A stretch of 64,000 bases of DNA, taken from the NCBI GenBank assembly GCA_963800335.1, contig CAWDAN010000001.1, positions 434,001 to 498,000 on the forward strand. The letters run 5' to 3'. Position 1 is the first letter of the stretch. Each line of letters opens with the position of its first letter. A program made the position numbers and the translations under genes. A model generated the notes under the pieces. It did not search any database. It was not told the DNA's origin and worked only from the letters and a program-made list of their open reading frames with translations. Source of the DNA: Flavisphingopyxis sp963800335 (GTDB lineage: Bacteria > Pseudomonadota > Alphaproteobacteria > Sphingomonadales > Sphingomonadaceae). This document shows, one piece after another, positions 59,566-64,000 of this stretch.

Positions 59566-61052
59566 TTCAAATCCTCCAGCATCAATCGCGCGGTTGCCTT
59601 GGCGCTGCCGACGACGCCGGGAATGCCGGCGCCCGGATGCGTGCCTGCGCCGACGAAGTAAAGGTTGCCGATCACATCGTCGCGATTGTGGACGCGGAAA
59701 TAGGCGCTCTGCGTCAGCGTCGGCTCGAGGCTGAACGCACTGCCGAGATGTGCATTGAGATCGATCGAGAAATCCTTCGGCGTGTAACTGAACTTGGTGA
59801 CGATCCGATCGTGCAGGTCGGGGATCAACCGCGCCGCGATCTCGTCGAGGATGCGTTTCTCGAGTTTCGGCCCTTCGACCTCCCAGTCGATATCGAGCTG
59901 GCCGAGATGCGCGACCGGCGCGAGCGCGTAAAATGTCGAATGGCCCGGCGGCGCCATGCTCGGGTCGGTCACCGTCGGATGGTGGAGGTAGAGCGAGAAG
60001 TCGTCGGGCAATATGCCCTTGCGATAAATGTCGTTGAGCAGGCCTTCATAGCGCGGCCCGAACAGGATCATGTGGTGCGGGATCTCGGGGAATTCGCCCT
60101 TCACGCCGAAATGGACGACGAACAGCGACGGCGAATAGGATTTGCGCATCAAGGCCTTGGCCGCCTTCTTGCCGCGCGCCGACTTGCCCAGCAGGTCGCG
60201 ATAGCTGTGGACGATATCGCCGTTCGACACGACCGCATCGACGTCGATCCGCCAGCGGCTCTTGCAGAACACCCCGGTTGCTCGCGCGCCGTCGGTCTCG
60301 ATTTCCCAGACCGGATCGCCGACCCGCATGCGGCCGCCGATCCGCTCGAACTGCGTCACCATTGCGGCGATCAGCCGGTTGGTCCCGCCGCGCGCAAACC
60401 ACACGCCGCCGTCCTTTTCGAGCTTGTGGATCAGCGCATAGATCGCGCTCGTCGTCATCGGGTTGCCGCCGACGAGCAGCGTGTGAAAGCTCAGCGCCTG
60501 GCGCAACCGCTCGTCGGTCACATAGCTCGACACGATCGAATAGACCGACCGCCACGCCTGGTATTTCATCAGCTTGGGCGCGGCGGCGATCATCGACTTG
60601 AAATCGAGAAAGGCGACGTGGCCGAGCTTCTCATAGCCCTCTTCGTAGACCCCGGCCGAATAGGTCAGGAATTTCTCGTATCCCGCGACATCGTCGGGAT
60701 TGAGCTTGGCGATCTCGGCCAGCAGCTGCGGCTCGTCGTTCGAATAATCGAAGTTGGTCCCGTCGGGCCAGTTGAGCCGATAGAACGGCATGACGGGCAT
60801 CAGCTCGATATCGTCGGCGATGTCGTGGCCGGTCAGCGCCCACAGTTCGGCCAGGCACGGCGGGTCGGTGATGACCGTCGGTCCGGCATCGAACACGAAA
60901 CCGTCACGTTCCCAGAAATAGGCGCGCCCGCCCGGCCGGTCGCGCGCCTCGATGACGGTCACGTCGTGTCCTGCCGCCTGCAGCCGGATCGCGAGCGCCA
61001 GCCCGCCAAATCCCGCGCCGATGACCGCCACGGTCTTGCCTGTCTTGCTCAC
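59562..61052 (-). CDS. crtI: Phytoene desaturase
   Basis: Converts phytoene to lycopene using FAD. 496 residues, intact. The N-terminal dinucleotide motif is VIGAGFGGLALAIRLQAAG, with ARDRPGGRAYFWERDGFVFD after it. The C-terminus has FVGAGTHPGAGIPGVVGSAK, the bacterial-type CrtI signature. Its start overlaps the crtY stop and its stop the LOG start, both as ATGA. Confidence 0.95.
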   Translation of the reverse strand: MSKTGKTVAVIGAGFGGLALAIRLQAAGHDVTVIEARDRPGGRAYFWERDGFVFDAGPTVITDPPCLAELWALTGHDIADDIELMPVMPFYRLNWPDGTNFDYSNDEPQLLAEIAKLNPDDVAGYEKFLTYSAGVYEEGYEKLGHVAFLDFKSMIAAAPKLMKYQAWRSVYSIVSSYVTDERLRQALSFHTLLVGGNPMTTSAIYALIHKLEKDGGVWFARGGTNRLIAAMVTQFERIGGRMRVGDPVWEIETDGARATGVFCKSRWRIDVDAVVSNGDIVHSYRDLLGKSARGKKAAKALMRKSYSPSLFVVHFGVKGEFPEIPHHMILFGPRYEGLLNDIYRKGILPDDFSLYLHHPTVTDPSMAPPGHSTFYALAPVAHLGQLDIDWEVEGPKLEKRILDEIAARLIPDLHDRIVTKFSYTPKDFSIDLNAHLGSAFSLEPTLTQSAYFRVHNRDDVIGNLYFVGAGTHPGAGIPGVVGSAKATARLMLEDLK

Positions 61053-62215
61053 GCGCGTTTTCCGATCATTGCCTGGAGAGCCTTACCTATGGCTACGGGC
61101 GGCTTGCCCGACAAGATGCGCAGCCTGTCGAAAAGAGTCGACCGGCCAGCATAGAAGCGACCGATCAACGGCTCGGGCAGGCGGTAGAAGCGCTCGAGCA
61201 GGCGATAGCGTTCGTCGGGTTCGGCGGCACGGAACAGCATCCGCGCCAGCATCCGGTAAAAGCCGTTGGCGCGCCAGCGCGCCTTGGCATAGTCGCGTGT
61301 CCAGCGGTGCAGGTCGGGAATGCCGCCGCTTAGCGCCCACGCCTCGCCGAGCGCGAGGGCAAAGCGCGCCGCCTCGGGCAGCGAATAGCTCGTCATCGGG
61401 TGGAACAATCCGGCACGCACGCCGCCCTTGGCGATGTCGGTCCCGCCGCTTTGCCAATAGGCAGCAAAATCGCCCGACATCACCACCGGCAGCACGCCGC
61501 TTTCCTCGTGCGTGACGCTCGCCCCCTGCCAGCCGCGGCTATCGGCATAGGCGGCTATCCGTGTGCCGAGCGCGTCGCCGTCGAGCGCGGGCGTGTCGCT
61601 GTAATAGGTATCCTCGACGAAGATCTCGCGGGAATCGAGCGGCAGGACATAGACGAAGCGATAGCCGTCGATCTGTTCGACGCTCGCATCCATGATCGTC
61701 GGCCGCTCGACCTTGTGCTTGTGTTCGAGCCTCAGGACGCGCCCGACGAACTTCTGCCAGCCCAGGTCGAGATGGACGAGGTTGGCCGCCCCGCGGCAAT
61801 CGAGCACCGGCCCGTACACGCGCGTGTCATCGGCCAGCCTGACCGATCCCGGCGTGATCGTGCCGACTTGTGTGTGCATCAGGATCGCGTCGTCGCCCAG
61901 TCGGGCGCGCAGGACGCGCTCGAAATGCCAGCTCGGGATCGATGCATAGGCCCCCTCGAGCCGCCGCTGATAGGCGGGAAAGACGACCTCGTTGCCTGCC
62001 CAGCGATGCGCGATCAGCGGCGCGACGAGATTGTGTCCAGCGGCGTCGAGGTCGCTGGCAAAGAACGACCAGATATGGTTGCCGCCCAGCGTGCCGCTCG
62101 CCTCGACCAGCAGCAGGCGGATATCGGGGCGCGCGCGCTTGAGCGCCAGCGCCGCCAGTCCCCCCGCCAGTCCCCCGCCGACTATGATGATATCGTAACT
62201 GTCCTCGCTCGTCAT
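61049..62215 (-). CDS. crtY: Lycopene beta-cyclase
   Basis: Forms the beta rings of beta-carotene from lycopene. 388 residues from the ATG at 62215 (MTSEDSYDIIIVGGGLAGGL). Flavoprotein motif IIIVGGGLAGGLAALAL, cyclase motifs GGNHIWSFF and RGWQGASVTHEESGVLPVVM. It is the first gene of the minus-strand crt operon, divergent from the hydroxylase candidate across 66 bases. Confidence 0.94.
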   Translation of the reverse strand: MTSEDSYDIIIVGGGLAGGLAALALKRARPDIRLLLVEASGTLGGNHIWSFFASDLDAAGHNLVAPLIAHRWAGNEVVFPAYQRRLEGAYASIPSWHFERVLRARLGDDAILMHTQVGTITPGSVRLADDTRVYGPVLDCRGAANLVHLDLGWQKFVGRVLRLEHKHKVERPTIMDASVEQIDGYRFVYVLPLDSREIFVEDTYYSDTPALDGDALGTRIAAYADSRGWQGASVTHEESGVLPVVMSGDFAAYWQSGGTDIAKGGVRAGLFHPMTSYSLPEAARFALALGEAWALSGGIPDLHRWTRDYAKARWRANGFYRMLARMLFRAAEPDERYRLLERFYRLPEPLIGRFYAGRSTLFDRLRILSGKPPVAIGKALQAMIGKRA

Positions 62216-62281
62216 GCGTGCTGACCTAGCGGGCGCGACTTGCCGCTTCAATCGCCGTGGCGAATGGCGTAGGCCAAGGCG

Positions 62282-63016
62282 ATGTCGGCCAGCCTTGCCA
62301 TCTTCCTTTCCGCGCTTGCAATGTCGGCGATCGTCGCCCTGCGCTATCTCGCGGTCAGCGGTGGTTTTGCGCTCACCACGCGGCTCAGGTCGCGCGGCCT
62401 GTATCGCGGGCTCGACCGCCAGATCGCGCGCGAGATCGGCTGGAGCCTCGCCAGCGCGGCGATTTACGGCATCCCTGCCGGCATTGTTGCCTGGGGCTGG
62501 GCGGAGCACGGCTGGACGCGCGTCTATAGCGACGTCGGCGCCTATCCGATCTGGTGGCTGCCGGCCTCGGTGCTCGCCTATCTGTTCGCGCACGACACGT
62601 GGTTCTACTGGACGCACCGGCTGATGCACCGCCCGCGCTGGTTTCGCGTGATGCACGCGGTCCACCACGCCAGCCGCCCGCCGACCGCCTGGGCGGCGAT
62701 GAGCTTCCACCCGCTCGAGGCGCTGACCGGCGCGCTCGTCATTCCGGCCTTGGTCTTTATCGTGCCGATCCATGTCGGCGCACTGTTCGTCGTCCTGACG
62801 ATCATGACGGTGATGGGCGTGACCAATCACATGGGCTGGGAGATGTTTCCGCGCGGTCTGGTTCATGGGCGGTTAGGACGATGGCTGATAACCGCGAGCC
62901 ATCACCAGCGGCATCATGATCGCTACGCTTGCAATTACGGCCTCTATTTTCGCGTCTGGGACCGCCTGTGCGGCACCGACGGGGGCATTGGCGGCTTCAC
63001 GGGGAACAACCGATGA
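62282..63016 (+). CDS. Fatty acid hydroxylase/sterol desaturase-family protein, candidate carotenoid ring hydroxylase
   Basis: A 244-residue membrane di-iron oxygenase. Histidine clusters are FAHDTWFYWTHRLMHRP, MHAVHHASRPP and SHHQRHHDRY, with four to five helices around them. It is larger than CrtZ (about 160-180) and could be a 3- or 2-hydroxylase of beta-ionone rings; the position beside crtY supports a carotenoid role, the sequence alone does not prove it. The stop overlaps the DUF2141 gene start (ATGA). Confidence 0.8.
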   Translation: MSASLAIFLSALAMSAIVALRYLAVSGGFALTTRLRSRGLYRGLDRQIAREIGWSLASAAIYGIPAGIVAWGWAEHGWTRVYSDVGAYPIWWLPASVLAYLFAHDTWFYWTHRLMHRPRWFRVMHAVHHASRPPTAWAAMSFHPLEALTGALVIPALVFIVPIHVGALFVVLTIMTVMGVTNHMGWEMFPRGLVHGRLGRWLITASHHQRHHDRYACNYGLYFRVWDRLCGTDGGIGGFTGNNR

Positions 63017-63450
63017 ATCACCTGATCAAGGGCACCGCGGCGCTCGCCATCGCGCTCGCGGCGGGCGGGGCGATGCCGACCGCCGACCTTACCTTGTCGA
63101 TCGACAATCTTCGTTCGGATCGCGGAAGCGTGATGATCTGCGTCACGGCCCAGCCGCGCGCCTTTCCCGATTGCGCCGGTGACGCCAAGGCGCGTCGGCT
63201 GATCATCGACGCGGCGCAGGCGGGTTCGATCGCGGTGACGGGCCTCGCTCCGGGCGATTATGCCGTTGCCGCGATCCATGACGAAAACCGCAATGGAAAG
63301 CTCGACAAGCGGCTCGTCGTGCCGCGCGAAGGCTTCGGATTTTCGCGCAATCCGCCGATCCGTTTCGGCCCGCCGGCCTTCTCCGACGCCAGTTTCGACC
63401 TCGCCGCCGGCCCCGCCCACCAGACGATCCGGATGAAATATATCTTCTAG
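63013..63450 (+). CDS. DUF2141 secreted protein
   Basis: 145 residues. Signal peptide LIKGTAALAIALAAGGAMPT, then the DUF2141 pattern with LSIDNLRSDRGSVMICVTA, APGDYAVAAIHDENRNGKLD and GFGFSRNPPIRFGPPAFSDA. Family members are periplasmic with unknown function and often sit beside desaturase-type genes. Its start overlaps the hydroxylase stop. Confidence 0.85.
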   Translation: MNHLIKGTAALAIALAAGGAMPTADLTLSIDNLRSDRGSVMICVTAQPRAFPDCAGDAKARRLIIDAAQAGSIAVTGLAPGDYAVAAIHDENRNGKLDKRLVVPREGFGFSRNPPIRFGPPAFSDASFDLAAGPAHQTIRMKYIF

Positions 63451-63519
63451 ATGGCGTTCGCGCCTGCAACCGCTTGGCTATGCGAGCGTTATGGTCGCGT
63501 AACAATCGGGAAGCGTTTC

Positions 63520-64000
63520 ATGCCAAAGTCCACATTTCGCCTTGCGGCCGCGTGTATCGCGTTCGCCGCCGCCACGCCTGCCTTCGCCCAGTCGGACGTC
63601 GCGCCCGAAGCCAGCGTCTTCGACGGCGACTATCTCACGCTCGGCGTGGGCCTCGGCTACGGCGCGCAATATGAAGGCGGCGACGAATACGAGATTTTCC
63701 CCGCACCGCTGATCCAGGGCAAATTGGGCGGCGTCGCGATCTCGCCGCGTCCCGGCGGCGTCGCGCTCGACTTCATTCCCGATGCCAAGGACGCCAAGGT
63801 GGGCTTTTCGCTCGGTCCGGTGGTCCGCTATCGCGCCAACCGTACCGGCAAGATCAAGGATCCGCAGGTGCGCGCGCTCGGCAAGCTCGATGCCGCGGTC
63901 GAGGTCGGCGCCAACGCCGGCGTGACCGTCTACAAATTGCTGAGCGCGTACGATTCGCTGACGATCTCGAGCGACCTGCGCTACGATATCGCGGGCGCGC
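63520..64000 (+). CDS. MipA/OmpV-family outer-membrane protein, cut by the window end
   Basis: At least 160 residues in view. Signal peptide MPKSTFRLAAACIAFAAATP followed by AFAQ, then DYLTLGVGLGYGAQYEGGDE, a beta-barrel start typical of MipA/OmpV, and VGFSLGPVVRYRANRTGKIK. The frame is open to base 64000. MipA in E. coli scaffolds murein synthesis; a structural outer-membrane role is all that can be said here. Confidence 0.8.
   Translation, partial: MPKSTFRLAAACIAFAAATPAFAQSDVAPEASVFDGDYLTLGVGLGYGAQYEGGDEYEIFPAPLIQGKLGGVAISPRPGGVALDFIPDAKDAKVGFSLGPVVRYRANRTGKIKDPQVRALGKLDAAVEVGANAGVTVYKLLSAYDSLTISSDLRYDIAGA

Overview
The window is high-GC DNA from an alphaproteobacterium, most likely a Sphingomonas-like member of the Sphingomonadales. 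This rests on several things seen together: a crtY-crtI-crtB carotenoid cluster, a small secreted protein of the CC_3452 type, an RNase E with a charged insertion near its N-terminal S1 part, release factor 2 without a programmed frameshift, TonB-dependent receptors, and dense operons with ATGA stop/start overlaps. No rRNA, CRISPR array, complete prophage or intact insertion sequence was seen.

Layout. 0-6.5 kb: ammonium channel amtB; a minus-strand operon of a small membrane protein, a fatty-acid-hydroxylase-type desaturase and a GMC oxidoreductase; a DUF442-type phosphatase; recQ. 6.6-11.7 kb: an HxlR regulator overlapping a LytS/LytTR two-component pair, small secreted and membrane proteins, and a PAS/HWE sensor kinase. 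11.7-15.1 kb: two TonB C-terminal-domain proteins, tadA, rpmB, and a phytase-like esterase. 15.5-21.2 kb: ppx, rlmE and a histidine phosphatase in an overlapping operon, then an unusual DsbA-type fusion and an M48 protease. 21.2-28.1 kb: rne, an amidase and penicillin-binding protein 1A. 28-38.8 kb: a peroxiredoxin, an AGCS symporter, prfB, a lipoprotein methyltransferase, a LysR regulator, purC, an M16 protease, purS and purQ. 38.9-39.5 kb: tRNA-Arg(TCT) with a serine-recombinase remnant running into it. 39.9-45.7 kb: a heavily frame-broken TonB receptor with a NarL-type two-component pair. 46.7-53.3 kb: malate synthase G, then TetR, a TonB receptor and an MFS transporter around a clear operator. 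53.5-56.1 kb: an AT-rich Dcm-Vsr-HNH restriction-modification island abutting lepA. 56-63.5 kb: lepA, then crtB, a LOG-family gene, crtI and crtY, with a divergent ring-hydroxylase candidate, a DUF2141 protein and the start of an MipA/OmpV porin that runs off the window.

How the parts fit. Purine synthesis (purC, purS, purQ), cell-wall synthesis and turnover (PBP1A, amidase), translation and RNA processing (rne, prfB, rlmE, tadA, rpmB, lepA) and carotenoid synthesis are ordinary chromosomal functions. The accessory parts are the tRNA-linked recombinase remnant, the restriction-modification island and the receptor/regulator clusters.

Caution. I count about 33 apparent single-base frame breaks, many in core genes (rne, lepA, recQ, glcB). 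In each, the protein continues cleanly in another frame. This looks more like residual sequencing indels than true decay. Where a gene is split this way I give its full span and the approximate break.
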